In this document: in pieces, positions 25,143 to 38,265 of the stretch
Layout of the letters: the number at the start of each line of letters is the position of its first letter
Numbering within the stretch: the first letter of the stretch is position 1
Assembly (NCBI RefSeq): GCF_003672135.1
Contig: NC_039510.1
Span: 6,076,001 to 6,140,000 of the forward strand
Length of the DNA: 64,000 nt
DNA from: Ooceraea biroi
Lineage: Eukaryota > Arthropoda > Insecta > Hymenoptera > Formicidae
Direction: 5' to 3'
Program-made: the position numbers and the translations under genes
Notes under the pieces: model-generated
Database searches by the model: none
Told to the model about the DNA's origin: nothing
Seen by the model: only the letters and a program-made list of their open reading frames with translations

Positions 25143-27634
25143 TATTATACTAATACTAATACTCAAATCAAAATGCTTCTTCGTCACCTTGTAGCTAGCG
25201 AGCCCTTCCTCAATCCTCAATATCTTTAATCAAAGCGCAACAAATCCAATTTCGTTTCTCAAGGTTTTTCTGGGATCGTTTCAGAGAAGATAGGCCTACT
25301 CTCCAGGCTCTTTCGACGGAGTACACATAGGAAGGGCGCACCGTTAATGGGCACTTTTAGTGCTCAATATCCCCCTACCGAGTGGTTTAATCCGCGCGTT
25401 GTGCACTTGCACAGCGTTGCCACGCAAACAAGGGCCGCTAGCCCTTCGGTAAGTTGTGCATATGGCAAATATCTCCCCATTGAGATTTGATGAAATGAAA
25501 CCTCTTCACAGTGTATCCTAGCACTGTGAAGCTAATTAACCAATTGTCTCTGCTCTAACAATTAAGAAAAGAAATTAAAGTAGTACCATCCTTAAATTGT
25601 TATTACCAAATCAAATTTATTTAAACAATTAAAATGATTGAATTGGAATAGAGTTAAATAGAGCGAATAGTCATAAAGATTCGGACAATATCAGATTGAA
25701 TAACTTTCTGTTCAGATGATAGAAGGCCTAAATCAGTCGCAGACCAGTTTCCAAGTATGGGATGACTCGAGCTCGGTGCGATCAGCTACTCTGCCAAGGC
25801 GACATCGGCGCCAAGCCAGCGGTGACTCCTCGAGCTTGTTGGCTAACTCGACGCCAAGGAGTTCTCGAAGACATCGGTCACCGTGCTCCACGCTGCCGAG
25901 ATCCAAATGCTCCAGTCTGAGCAGATGCACGTCCAGAGCGTCCGTTTTACCGTCCAATACCACCACAAATCAGGATACCTATCAAACGCGTAGCCAAGCG
26001 CAAACCGACAAAAATTCAAGCAATTCCTCACCTAGTAGGAGTGGTGGCAGCTCAGGCTCAGTTAGGACAATGAACGCGAGTCCAGCTAAGACGATCACTC
26101 TCGGCAGAACAAATGCCAGGCAATCCAACTCGAGAAGGCCGAGTCACGATTTCAGCAATAGTGGGACTAAGTCGGCCAACAGTTCTCCGCAGCACAAGGT
26201 GGATTTCAACTACATTATAGATATTTAATCAAACGTTATTATTTTTATTTAATAAAACAAAACACTCTTACGTACCTGTTATTTAAGAAGTATGCAATAT
26301 TGAAAAATCTTGTTGTTGAAAGAATCGCAATATTGTGTGAAATTTTATTCCTCTCAGATAACATTTATAGATAATATTAATAAACAATTTTTATTTCCTA
26401 ATTTTTTCTTTCTTTTAATTCTCTTAATCTTCTTGTCATGTCTGAACGAAAGAACTTTCACTATCTCAAGGTACTACAAAAAACGTCGTCGGGTCACTCC
26501 AGTGGCAAGTCCGTGTCCAGCACTAAGCTAAGCTGCTCCCCACTGAAGACAGCCACGCTATCGGCGAAATCATCGCCGCTTAAGGTCGTTCAGCAAGGCT
26601 CGCTGACGCCTCTGCAAGAAGCTCAGAACTCGATAACGCTTCAGGTATCGACTAATCTGAGCCCGGCATCGCAGGAACAACGGACAATACAGAACAGCGT
26701 GACGCTGGCCTCCAATACGACTAGCACGACGACCATATCTGGCTCGGCCGGCACAAAAATCTACGTCCAGCAGAACAATTCGCCCATGAGGTCCGTGATC
26801 ACTTTCGAGAATGGCATGGTGAAGACTAAAATTGCCGAAAAGGAGATGATCGATTGCAAGGAGAAACAGGAAAGGGAACTGGTAACCGAGAAAGCCTACA
26901 AGACCCGGATGGATGACGAGAAGCTCTTCAAGTCGAAGCTCGACGAGAAGTTGAACAAGCCAGTCAAGCCTGAACGCCCGTCGTCCTTGTACGCGCCGAA
27001 GGAGCCAAAAGCGAGCCATATATTGTCGGAATCCGACAAGGAAAACAAGCCGAAAGTCGAGGAGGAGGTGTCGAATAAGCTAAAACTGACAAACCGTTTG
27101 AACAACAGTCAGGCTCATCTGATCGACGGTTCCACCAATAACGTCGACAAGAACGCGCTGGTGCACGAGGCCGCCACGTCATTGTCTATCACGAAGAACA
27201 CCAACGACGCGATGAACAACTCGCGCAAGCTCAGCCTGTCGCTCAGCAAGGATGCGCTGAGCTACCGAAACCTGTTGCACCCCGACTCGAAGAACAACAT
27301 CGCCTCAAATCCGCCGTCGCCCACGAAGTCGTACGACGGCTTTGGCGGCTCCTTCAACGACGTCTACATCGAGAATTTGGAAACGACGAAGCAACAACGA
27401 GCACCTCAGGGCTCTGAGCCCAACTTGGACAAAACGGTGAGCCGAGGCTCGGACCTGCATTCCTATCCTAGTCTCAGCGATATGCAAGTGCAATTCACCA
27501 GCCTGGCGGCGCAGAAAATCTTGAAGGGTTGTCCGATCAACAGCGTGGACACTCTCGTCGAGGTGAACATGGCAGCCGCCGATAAGCCAAACAATTACGA
27601 CGTTACGGTCCACACGGATTTTGGCCTCGTTTGA
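10085..27634 (+). CDS. ko: storkhead-box winged-helix protein (STOX1 / knockout type)
   Basis: Seven coding exons join in frame to 956 residues: 10085-10285, 11928-12123, 22154-22609, 24690-24896, 25285-25448, 25716-26198, 26471-27634. Human STOX1 is of similar length. Residues of about 147-225 form the storkhead winged helix, with QFTPLPEALCWAILEL, an ERKIYHTSQGYFVVTP wing and a following basic patch. Exon 5 encodes KIGLLSRLFRRS and TFSAQYPPTEWFN, a block I recognise from STOX1 downstream of the DNA-binding domain. The remainder is Ser/Thr/Pro/Lys-rich and probably disordered, ending VTVHTDFGLV. The family binds DNA; STOX1 is linked to trophoblast and neuronal regulation and fly knockout to motor-axon targeting. 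The start is the first Met in exon 1 (MASILGDG). Introns 2 (10 kb) and 3 (2.1 kb) are long. A candidate polyA signal (AATAAA) lies at 28071-28076. Confidence 0.85.
12124..22153 (+). other. 10-kb intron 2 of the storkhead-box gene
   Basis: The intron is bounded by CTCG|GTATGT and TTTCGCAG|GTGAC. It contains no recognisable gene on either strand. A purine-rich tract (about 15238-15410) makes spurious frames. A conspicuously GC- and CpG-rich island (about 19430-20410) could hold an alternative promoter or enhancer. The longest other open frame (18382-18975, + strand) resembles no family I know and has AT-rich intronic composition. Large introns in developmental regulators often hold enhancers; none can be demonstrated here. 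Confidence 0.6.
19430..20410. promoter_or_regulatory. GC/CpG-rich island inside storkhead intron 2, possible regulatory region
   Basis: Composition changes sharply from the AT-rich intron to CpG-dense sequence with frequent CGA, GCG and CGC steps, and open frames of 136-165 codons appear on both strands as a result. None has a recognisable domain or a consistent splice partner. It could be an internal promoter or alternative first exon for a shorter storkhead isoform starting near the winged helix, or simply a GC-rich patch. Evidence is compositional only. Confidence 0.3.
22610..24689 (+). other. intron 3 of the storkhead-box gene
   Basis: Bounded by GCGGAG|GTAAGG and TTGCGCAG|GAAATC, this 2.1-kb intron keeps the reading phase (phase 1). 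I see no coding exon, RNA gene or recognisable transposon in it. Confidence 0.6.
25099..25148. repeat. (TA)n microsatellite
   Basis: An almost pure TA dinucleotide run of about 50 bp lies in the intron between storkhead coding exons 4 and 5. Confidence 0.95.
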
Positions 27635-28419
27635 GATCCGTCATTCCATCCCGTAAACCATTAATTCCATCATTATCCATCCAAGCGCAGGCAAGAAGCT
27701 TCCATTGATTTCTTATCCGAGTCTCCTACCCAAATATCAATCAATCGTATCCGCTGAAAACAATTAATTAACTTGTCTCGAGACGTCGAAGAAACGCCAG
27801 CAAATCTTGCTTCTTGTATGTACGACAGAAAGCTTATTCCCTTTTAGTGGAAGAGTCGCATACATGTAAGTCTAGCGTATAAGAATACTACGTTGCGTAG
27901 AACACGCGCGGCGTAACAGTTACCAGTGATCCGTCGCTCATTACATTCCTTCCCTGTGTCTTTTAACGAACATCCATGTAACATTCTCTATGCCAATCCC
28001 GCAATATCAGGACAAAAGGAATTGTTGAGAAATTCACGAAGCACGCAAAAAGAGAACCACCGGCTTGCTGAATAAAACGCTCTTTTTCTTTCCAAGAAAG
28101 ACGTGTTACCTCCTCGTATCTTGTAACAGTTAACTCCAAAGATAACACGAAATTGCGCTGTTCGGTGACTCAGGCATGTATTGAATTTTTTCCAAATTTT
28201 GAGACACACACGTATACACGCATGATGGGTGCGCATATCACGTAACAACGACAGTTTTGCATCGCTTTACTCAGGCTAAAGCGATTTGTCAAAGCGATAT
28301 CTCACGTACAACACGTCTCGTTACGTGTTACACGCGACCCGAGACAGGAGAAGGAAGAGAAACGCGTGCAAGAGCTGAAAATTGTGCCGAATTAAAACAC
28401 TGCCATTTTTACATATGAT

Positions 28420-28456
<37 letters not shown>

Positions 28457-30570
28457 TTTTATATTAACTCTCTCTTTTTTGCGTCGTCACAATAGTGAGG
28501 TATACAAAACTTATATAAAACGATGCATGTTCCCTGAACGTAAGTATATTGTAACGAAAACGCCTTTTGTCAACGTCGTAAATATAATGTAGAAAGGATC
28601 AAGAATGATTATGCGGCTTTCGCTACGCTACGCGGTGCAGATTGGATATCAAACACACGTACACACACCAACAAATAATTACACAGAGTGCATAGGAAGG
28701 CGTTTAACTCTTGGAACGCAGTCGGTACCATTCGCAATTAGTGCAATCGTAGATCCATAAGTGCCAAAACTTATCGTAGTACTTAACACAATCGCCTTAA
28801 TATAATAATTTCGTTCATACATCAGCGATTTCGCAGACGCAACAAACCACGAAAAGAAAGTAGTATTGAACATTAATCGTACGTAAGGCCGTAATCCTAC
28901 AAAACGTTAGGCAATTGGACGAGTGCGATAGTGGAGAAGAAAAATGAAGAAAGACGCGTTCGCTTTGTATATTACATACTTTGTATCCTCGATTAACCGA
29001 ACGGTGATGGATTTACGATCGTCCACCTAGCTAGATAGTATTGCATCACGGGTCATCTCTTACTGTATGAGCTGCAAATCATATGGCTGAGATTTTTATT
29101 TGGATTATCTCAAAATATATTATTGACTGTGCAAAATATTTTATTTTTACTGATGCATTTTTCAAGATATTTGACAATAACAATCCTTCTGTTACTGATG
29201 TAACAATTACTATAATTATTGCAATTGTTATTTGTATCATTATAATACAAAATTATAACACAAAATATATGGGATGCATCCTTGCAACTTGCTCGGGATA
29301 TTAATTTCATTATATTGCAAAAATATGATCAATTTAAAGTTAAAATGATTTCGAGTATTAAAATTAAATATTTAAAGAAAAGCATGTAAAATTGAAATGT
29401 CTTAAAATAAGGAAATTGCATTTCCTCGAAAAGTTGGCATTTCTAAACGGTGGAATGTTCGCGAATTCTCGCCTCGTATTTGTTATCAAAACTAACTTGT
29501 CTAGACTATTATTATATATAATCTTACGAATTATAACAACGAGAATATATGGATAATAAAAAACTAAAAAAACGCAGCCATTTAGTTGTTCCATCAATAC
29601 GTGTGCATACATTATACACAATTTTTACTAGGTGGAAATTTCGAAGCTTTTCCAATTGCAATTGCGCCATTCGGTTCATAAATTCTGAGACTGATTTTTA
29701 TGGCCATTCTGGTAGCTCCATGTAATCATTTTCGTCTGAACCGTGTTTTCATAATCTTGATCTAAAGCTGTAGCCCAGTTAATACTGGGAAAACATTTTC
29801 TATTTTTTTCTTCTTTTAACTAAAAATTTTCTCTTTGTCTGTAAATAAAAAAATACAAAATTTTCTATCATAAAAGCTTTCTTCACGACAATATTTTTAA
29901 ATTTATTTCTCAAAGAAAACGTGAAATATGTAGGATCGGTTTTGCAATACACTTAAAACTTTACGGTAAATATAAGCGCATGAATTTTTATTATAATATA
30001 CTTGAACTACAGCTAAAAGAAATCAATGAAATCTTTATGGAGGTACATAAAATTTTTGTGTTATTTTTATTTTTGTATAAATAAAACGGTTAAAACCAGG
30101 CTTGTTTCCTAATTGTTGCATTCCTACTAGTTGAATAATACCGCGCACCAAGTATAAATTCGAGACATTCTATTGGTTCCGCCATATTTTGTCGACACCA
30201 ATAGGAAAAACGAGCGAGAAATGTCCCTAGATTTCGCTAGATACCCCTAAATTAGAATATCTCTATATTGTTAATTTATGTTGGTATTTTGAAGAATAGA
30301 CGTCAAAATGGCATCAAACATCAAAGAATGGGCGATTTAAGTTTAACTACTTTATGTACTTCAACCTTGCGTAAGAACTATCAAGGAACATCTTCCGCAC
30401 GAGCGTGACTCTTGCAGTAACGTTAGTCCATTAGGATCTTGTTATATTCGACATTTTTGTATTTTGCTAGTGATAAAACCTTGATAAACATTTGCCGCGC
30501 ATTACCGGGGTTAAGTGCGCGCGTCTCTCCGTACAGATACGAATTCTCGTTTCAGTGAGAGAACTTCGAA
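27635..30570. other. storkhead 3' flank and intergenic region upstream of SA
   Basis: The first part is the probable storkhead 3'UTR, with an AATAAA at 28071-28076. The rest is AT-rich intergenic DNA with a TA microsatellite (28421-28453). Near 30172-30205 are ATTGG and CCAAT boxes in opposite orientations, about 370-400 bp upstream of the SA start codon, compatible with a housekeeping promoter. No coding sequence is supported. Confidence 0.5.
28421..28453. repeat. (TA)n microsatellite
   Basis: TA dinucleotide run of about 32 bp followed by a T tract, in the storkhead-SA intergenic region. Confidence 0.95.
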
Positions 30571-33500
30571 ATGATGCACAGAAGGGGAGGCAAGCGTATC
30601 CGGATGGATGATCCAGTGCCGCCGGAGTATGAGACTCCGATGACACCGATGACGCCGATGACGCCGATGACACCGATGAATGACAACTCTGGCGGGGACG
30701 CTAACGACTCGTACAACACGTACGCGCCGTACAATCCGGCATCGCAGACTCCGCTTCAGAATCCCACGTAAGTGTTCGAATATACGTGATACTGTGTTCT
30801 GTAATTAGAAGACTATATTCAATCAAGCGAAAGACTACAATTATCATGAGAAAGTAAATGAATGTGTGATTTTATTGTTGCACTTGTTTATTGTTTAGCC
30901 CGGAGCATTATTCATCCGAGAGTTATAGCTCACCGGGCACCTCGCAGCAGCAGCAGTATCAGGAACAGTCCGGCAACTTTGACAATCCGGCACAATTTGA
31001 AGCGCCCATGACACCCGCTACTCCCAACATGAGAATCACAAGGAACACGCGTGCCAGAATGCGCGGTGTGTACAAGCATAAAATATTAGACTCGCAGACT
31101 CGACATTATTAATCTGAGCCTCAGATTAAACTTTTAGATAAAGAATTCCAATAAACATACTGGAAAACCACGCTATTGACGATCCACCGATAGATATATT
31201 GATTGCGCAGGTGCAATGTAAAAATTATGACGTCTGATTTTAAAGGAGGCGTGGTACAGCAACCCAAGTACAAGGAAGTCGACACGGACTATGCTCCATC
31301 ATCCAGTGGCAGCGGGAGAGGGAGAGGCAGCGGTGGACGTGGACGCGGCAAACGGACGCACCATTCGCACAGCTTGGAGGATGAAGCCAGTCTTTACTAT
31401 GTTATTAGGAATAATCGTTCTTCGCTCACGGTATGTTACAGTACATTACAGTCGATTAATTACGACTAATTGTATAAGAGTGAATTTATACATGGTGAAA
31501 AGTTCGTTTACACTGCAAATATTATTTAACAGACCATTGTCGATGACTGGATAGAAAAGTATAAAAGCAACAGGGACAATGCACTGCTTATGTTAATGCA
31601 ATTCTTCATCAACGCAAGTGGTTGCAAGGGTCGCATCACTCCCGAAATGCAACAGACCATGGAGCACGTGGCAATAATTCGCAAGATGACTGAAGAATTC
31701 GACGAGGTTTGTGGACTTCAATACGTTTTCTTATTATTATAAATTTTATGTTACGCTTTTTCTATAATTCTAATATCGCGTTAGACTACATCAATTTAAT
31801 CCTAAACTGTACAAAATTATATGGAGCGCTCAAAATTATGTATAAAATATTTTATGAACATATTCTAAACCATCGCTCTACGTACATACTCTTACAAATC
31901 AGAATTCCGTGATGATTGCAGGAGAGCGGTGAATATCCATTGATAATGACTGGACAACAGTGGAAGAAATTCCGCGCTAATTTTTGCGAATTTGTGCAAA
32001 TCCTTGTCCGCCAGTGTCAGTACTCTATCATTTACGATCAATTTTTGATGGACAACGTTATCTCCTTGCTGACTGGCCTCTCAGATTCACAAGTAAGAGC
32101 ATTCAGGCATACCGCGACGCTTGCAGGTAAGTCTTAAGAGAGCCCACGATTTACGCCGGACGTACGCATTAATAAAATCATTCGAAATATTTTGCAGCCA
32201 TGAAATTAATGACGGCTCTGGTAGACGTTGCCTTGACTGTATCGATAAATTTGGACAACACCCAGCGGCAGTATGAGGCGGAGAGGCAGAAAGCCCGTGA
32301 GAAAAGGGCGGCGGACAGATTAGAGTCTCTGATGGCAAAGCGAAAGGAGCTGGAAGAAAACATGGACGAAATCAAAAATATGCTTACGTACATGTTCAAG
32401 TCGGTTTTCGTGCACAGGTACAGAGACACGTTGCCGGAGATACGTGCGATTTGCATGGCGGAAATTGGAGTCTGGATGAAGAAGTTCCACCAAAACTTCT
32501 TGGACGATTCGTACTTGAAGTACATTGGTAAGCCTCGTTTTTTTTTTAAAACAAAAAAAAAGTGAAAATGAAAGTGCAAGTATGCATAGTGCGCTCTTTC
32601 TTGTCCGACTCGTTACAGGCTGGACCTTGCACGACAAAGTCGGCGAAGTCAGGCTCAAGTGCCTGCAGGCGCTGCAGCCGTTGTACGCGTCGGAGGAGCT
32701 GAAAACGAAGCTCGAGCTGTTCACGAGTAAGTTCAAGGACAGGATCGTCGCGATGACGCTGGACAAGGAGTACGACGTGGCGGTGCAAGCGGTGAAGCTG
32801 GTTATCTCGATCCTTAAGCACCACCGTGAGATCCTCACCGACAAGGACTGCGAGCACGTGTATGAACTCGTTTACTCGTCGCATCGGGCGGTCGCCCAAG
32901 CAGCCGGCGAGTTCCTGAACGAGCGTCTGTTCCGTCCGGACGACGAGGCCGTGGCAGGCATCAAGACGAGGCGCGGCAAGAAGCGCTTGCCGAACACGCC
33001 CCTGATACGTGACCTCGTTCTTTTCTTCATCGAATCCGAGTTGCACGAGCACGGAGCCTACCTGGTCGATTCTCTGATCGAGACGAACCAGATGATGAAG
33101 GATTGGGAGTGCATGACGGATCTGTTGCTCGAGGAGGCCGGTCCGGACGAGGAGGCGTTGGACAATCAGAAGGAAACGTCTCTCATCGAGCTGATGGTGT
33201 GCTGTATAAAACAAGCCGCCACGGGCGAGGCGCCGGTCGGTCGCGGACCCACGCGGAAGATTCTCTCGGTGAAGGAGCTGAAGCAAGTGCACGACGACAA
33301 GCAAAGGCTGACGGAGCATTTCATACAAGCGTTGCCACTTTTGCTCGACAAATACCGCGCGGATCCCGAAAAACTGGCCAACTTACTTGCGATTCCACAG
33401 TACTTCGACTTGGATATTTATACGAAATCGCGACAAGAAATCAATCTGGATTCTTTATTGAGCAAACTCCACGGGATCGTGGAGAAGATGCACGACACCG

Positions 33501-36500
33501 AGGTTCTAGATACGGCAGCTAAAACATTGGAGCACATGTGCGTGGAGGGCCACGCTATCTTCACCAGGTGTGTACGTTTAATCAATATTTTCGTTAATTA
33601 AATTGAACGTTTCAGTTTTCCTTCGAATTTGGAGCAAAAATTATTTGACAATCATTATTAAATCACTTTGATAAAAACCACACATACAGAGTGTGTATTT
33701 ATATATATATACATATAATAGTCCTATTTGTCACTTAAAGAACTCAACAAATCGTAAAGATGCAGGAAGAATTTCTTTTATCATTTTAGAGAAAATTATT
33801 TAATTATAATATATAATAAATGACTTACTTTTTTACGTAGATGTGATGTCGCTCGTTCCACATTGATCGATTCCATTGTGAATAAATACAAGGAAGCGAT
33901 TGATGAATATAGAAATTTAATCGAGGGAGACGAGGAACCGGACGAGGATGAGATATTCAATGTTGTCCAATCTCTCAAGAAAGTTGCCATATTTTATTCT
34001 TGTCACAATATGAATCCGTGGGGAATATGGGATTCGCTGTACAAAGATATAGAGGACGCTAAGGATCCTTCAAAGTACATTCTCTATTCTGATAATAATT
34101 GCACAAAAATGTCTTCAAATATACTAATAAATCGCACTGCTGTCCGCAGATGTTTACCATACGAGGCAGTTAAATATTGCATAAGCGCATGCTTCTTCGC
34201 TATTCTGTGGGGTCAGAATCATTTGATGGAAGCTGTGGACTTTGGTACTCGCGGCGAGGAGGAATGCCGTCAATTGAAGGAACGGCTACACTCGTTCATG
34301 GGCTCGATGCGTCACTTCGTCAGTAGCGACAGCAGCGGCGCGGTAATTGCATTTTTTACGATAACTTGAGAACAAATGCAGTTTCTTGTAAACGATATTT
34401 TATGTGTTTTCGCCGTATCAAAACAGCCATCTCCGCCGATCTTAAGGGAAGAAGCGTATAACACGATATGCGACCTATTGGTGGTGTTTTGCAGTCAACT
34501 GTCCACTCATGCCAATCCTTTGATGCATCAATTAGTGTACGAGCCCGACCAAGCAATGCAGAACATGCTCAATAGATTTATACAAGAGTACGTCTTCTTT
34601 GAAGAGGAAGATGGTAAAGAAATAATTTGGATATATGTCATAGTGTGCGGACGAAAAATGCATAACAAAATTTATCTCGCAGATGAACACGACGAGCATT
34701 CAAAAATCGAAGAGTTACATAAGCGGAGAAACTTCCTAGCTGGTTACTGCAAGTTGATAGTGTACAACATGATTCCCACGAAAGCTGCGGCCGACGTGTT
34801 CAAACATTACGTGAAATATTACAACGACTATGGCGACATCATTAAAACCACGTTGGGAAAAGCGAGGGACATTAACAAGACGAATTGTGCGCTGACGATG
34901 CAGCAGAGCTTAAATATTTTGTACAACGAGATTGTGGCGGAGAAGGGCAAGGTGAACAGAAACAGCGAGGAATTTACCGCGATCAAGGTTTGTGATCAAG
35001 GCTATTTTAAGGTACAGTGACAGAAAATACGTAAAAATCTCTAAACTTGATCATCCTCAGGAACTCGCGAAGCGATTCGCTCTGTCCTTCGGTCTGGACG
35101 CCGTGAAAAATCGCGAGGCGATCACGGCCCTGCATCGCGCTGGCGTCTTGTTCGCCATTACTCCACCGGACGGCATCGAACAGGATCCTACGGGCCCACC
35201 ACCGAATTTACCGTTCCTCGAGATATTATTAGAATTCACCAATAAGCTTCTCAAGCAGGATAAACGAGTCGTGTAAGTTAGAAACCTCATCCTGTTGTAA
35301 ATCCAGTTTTCCAAATTCTTCAGAACGTTTCTCGACATCTTGCTGCTTTTTGCTGCAGACTCAACTTTCTGGACAGACGGTTGCAGGCTGGAATGCCGTC
35401 TTCACGAGGAGAGGACTGGCAACCTTTGCTTTTGTACAGAAATAGTTTGCTACACGGTGAAACTGACCAAGTGCCGGTGACGAGTAAGCGAGCTTACACG
35501 AGGCGTAAGAAGGATCATTTAGCTGGTAAGATTGTTATATATATATCATATCTTAAAAACTATTTCTGACGCATAAATAATCGTTAGGCCCAAGTTTTTG
35601 TTCTTCAAAATTGATCGGACAAGGAAATAAGTGCTAGCAGATTTATCGTAATATTAAATATCATATGAACGCATTTCCCTCTCATTTTCAGTAGAGCCAA
35701 AATTATCTGATAAAAATTGATGGAAAAAAATAACTGCAGACACAGCATTGCGTCCATTATAATTATACAAAACTATTGAGATTTAAATATTAGTTTCAAG
35801 TTTTAGTTGAAGCTAAAATCTCACACATCGTATGAATAATATTCCATTTCTTTTGCAGAGGAAGAGGAAGCTGATGAACCTGATGAAGGTTCTGATCATG
35901 AGTTTGCGGGGTGAGTTAGGTGTACCCGAATACAGTCCGAGATACACATATACACAATTTTTTTTTCTATAGAACTTATTATTAGTACAAAATCTAATTG
36001 CAATTGCAAGTAACTTATACAAAACCGTTCGATAACACACGGAGAATCGGCAATGGCTAGTATTAATTTATAATCTTTACTCGCTTTTTGCATTGTAAAT
36101 TATGCTACACATTGACGTGTGCGTAAAATCAGGAGCGCCAGTCTATTTTACATATACTAATGTGCGCTTCTTCCCCTGTTACTGCTGTAAAACATTAATG
36201 TTGCTTGCAAAGTGTAGAGATCTGTTGAAGTAGTGTGCTAGTAGTTCCATTACTAATAATATCTTTTATTTTACTGCCTTATTTTTCATTTCATTAATAT
36301 TTTATTAACGCTGAAACTTGTGGTTTATTTATGAAACTTTGATAACTTATTGCTATGCAATAAATTGGTCGAAAAGATAAAATTTCCAAACGCCAATCGA
36401 TGCGCGTAATTAAATTATTACTGTGATTGTTCCACACAAGATATGTGATTCGAGAATTATATAATTTTAAATTAAAATCTAAGCACATACTGCGTTCGGT

Positions 36501-38265
36501 CAGCAATAAAGCCTACAACTTTCATGTCTAAGAATATAAGAAAACATTTACGAGATCTCGTCTCCTGCGCGCGCAGTGCTTGTAACTGCATGTGCTTAAT
36601 TTATAAATACTTACCGCCCGCTTTAAACCATTTTGAAGATACAAAAAGAATTAGTTTTCTGTGTTGCATGAGTAGTAACTCTTGACGAATCGCTTGTTAT
36701 AGGCGAGCCAATCGTTATAGGAGTTAATATATATTTTTAGAAGAATATGAAATATATCTTTGAAAATGTATGTAAGGGACAAAAATTGTACAAGATATTC
36801 TTAATGTAATTTATTATACGTGGTATCTGCTTTAGCCTCGTTTAACAGGAAATCACTTCTAAACTAGAATAAGAAATTATTAAGGGATATAATAATATTA
36901 TTGAATCACATGATCGATATGATATTTTTGAAACAAATTTAGAAAGATCGTGCATAGAGAACGATGTGTGTATTTCATCGAGTAATTAAAATCGAGTAAG
37001 CTTAAAAACTTTGTATTCTGTTTATATTTTAATAATACAAATTGGTGATAGATACGAATAAACATGAGATTACTTTAAATAAGACCTTCTACTCCCAGCG
37101 CTCCTAAATCCTGTTTTATCAAAATTATAAATTATTACAAAATAAATGTGCACACATTTTTTATCGATTAATGTTTATATATATATATAAAATTTGGAAG
37201 AATCAGACGTATTTGCTTCACATTTCCTAAAACTTGCCTATGTTCCTTTTCGTAACACGCCGTTCTCTATACCTATTATTACATAAAAATGCATTTTATC
37301 ATTATTTATCTACAGTTGTTATTATTAATCGACTCTCCTCGAACCTATACGTATTCATCCAAAATAATATGATTTAAAAATCTCACTCTCTCTCTCTCTC
37401 TCCTCTCTTCTTTTCTTTCTCTACAGATTTGAATATTGTTTGCAAATTGATCTTATGTAATACATATATATATATGCGCGTGGTGTGTGTGTGTGTGTGT
37501 ACACAGATACATGCATATATATACATATGCAATAAAAAAATTTTCCGAATCAAATTTTTGTCCCTTTCGAATCTCAAATGAATGTTGCACCTCTACTTGA
37601 AATTGGACGTTCTTATTTCAGCAAGCACAAAAAAAAACGTGGTCCACGAAAGCATACGTGAGTAATTTATCCTCTTACAATTTTGTCGAATTAAAAATAT
37701 ACATGTATACGAAACGAAGTAACAATAATGATATATAAATTAAAAAATATCGATTATATACAAATTGTAACACGCACTTCTCTGAACGTTCATCAGGATA
37801 AGTGTCCATACAATTTTCTCTTTCAGATTACCAGTTAATAAAGTGGTGATAACACGCACACCCAGAACAAATGTATTTTATGAAAATAATGACACTGGTC
37901 CAATGCAAACGTCCCCTACAGCTATCATAGAAGATACGTCAACAAGTCCTTCGCAAGATATCGATAATAGACTTAAAACGTTACAAATACAGCCAAGGCC
38001 GTAAGTATATATATATATAAATAATTCATCCCTATATTTTTCGCAAGGAGAGATAAGAATTTTGCAATTATTTTTTCAATAGACGAAGAAATCAAGAGCA
38101 TGTAGAGCACAGAGAATTGCGAAGAACCTCCAGGAATTCAGGTCGATACGTCGAAGGGCAATATATGGTAAGTTTGAATAATCGTGTAGCATCAACATCG
38201 TAAACAATACAATTAATTCTGCACCGATTCAAATTCATTGCTTGCAGGAATCAGATTCCGAGTGA
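30571..38265 (+). CDS. SA: Stromalin, cohesin subunit SA/STAG
   Basis: SA/STAG is the HEAT-repeat cohesin subunit that binds Rad21 and helps cohesin hold sister chromatids and shape loops. Exons: 30571-30767, 30899-31065, 31246-31430, 31533-31706, 31922-32126, 32198-32527, 32619-33567, 33841-34074, 34150-34342, 34427-34613, 34683-34987, 35061-35272, 35359-35525, 35859-35910, 37622-37657, 37827-38000, 38083-38167, 38248-38265. All phases close, giving about 1289 residues (1314 if 34075-34149 is retained). The N-terminus has a TPM tripeptide repeat and an acidic/Gly-Arg-rich tail. The STAG domain begins TIVDDWIEKYKSN and the stromalin conservative domain contains RYRDTLPEIRAICMAEIGVW. The C-terminus has acidic then basic patches (KHKKKRGPRKH) and ends ESDSE. 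A polyA signal lies at 38414-38419. Homology is unmistakable. Confidence 0.95.
30634..30681 (+). repeat. 9-bp coding minisatellite (Thr-Pro-Met repeats)
   Basis: About five tandem copies of a 9-mer of the form ACNCCGATG encode successive Thr-Pro-Met triplets in the disordered SA N-terminus. Copies differ mainly at third codon positions (ACA/ACG), so the peptide repeat is conserved better than the DNA. Confidence 0.85.
35911..37621 (+). other. 1.7-kb intron of SA
   Basis: This is the longest SA intron, between the acidic exon ending DHEFAG and the 36-nt basic exon. It is AT-rich, with a CT run near 37383-37402 and a GT run near 37483-37500. No RNA gene or coding exon is seen. Confidence 0.6.

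Noticed and set aside
31203..31245. SA exon 3 starting at the acceptor GCGCAG (31210)
   Set aside because: That acceptor does not fit the phase 1 end of exon 2; the acceptor TTTAAAG (31245) does and gives MRGGVVQQPKYKE.
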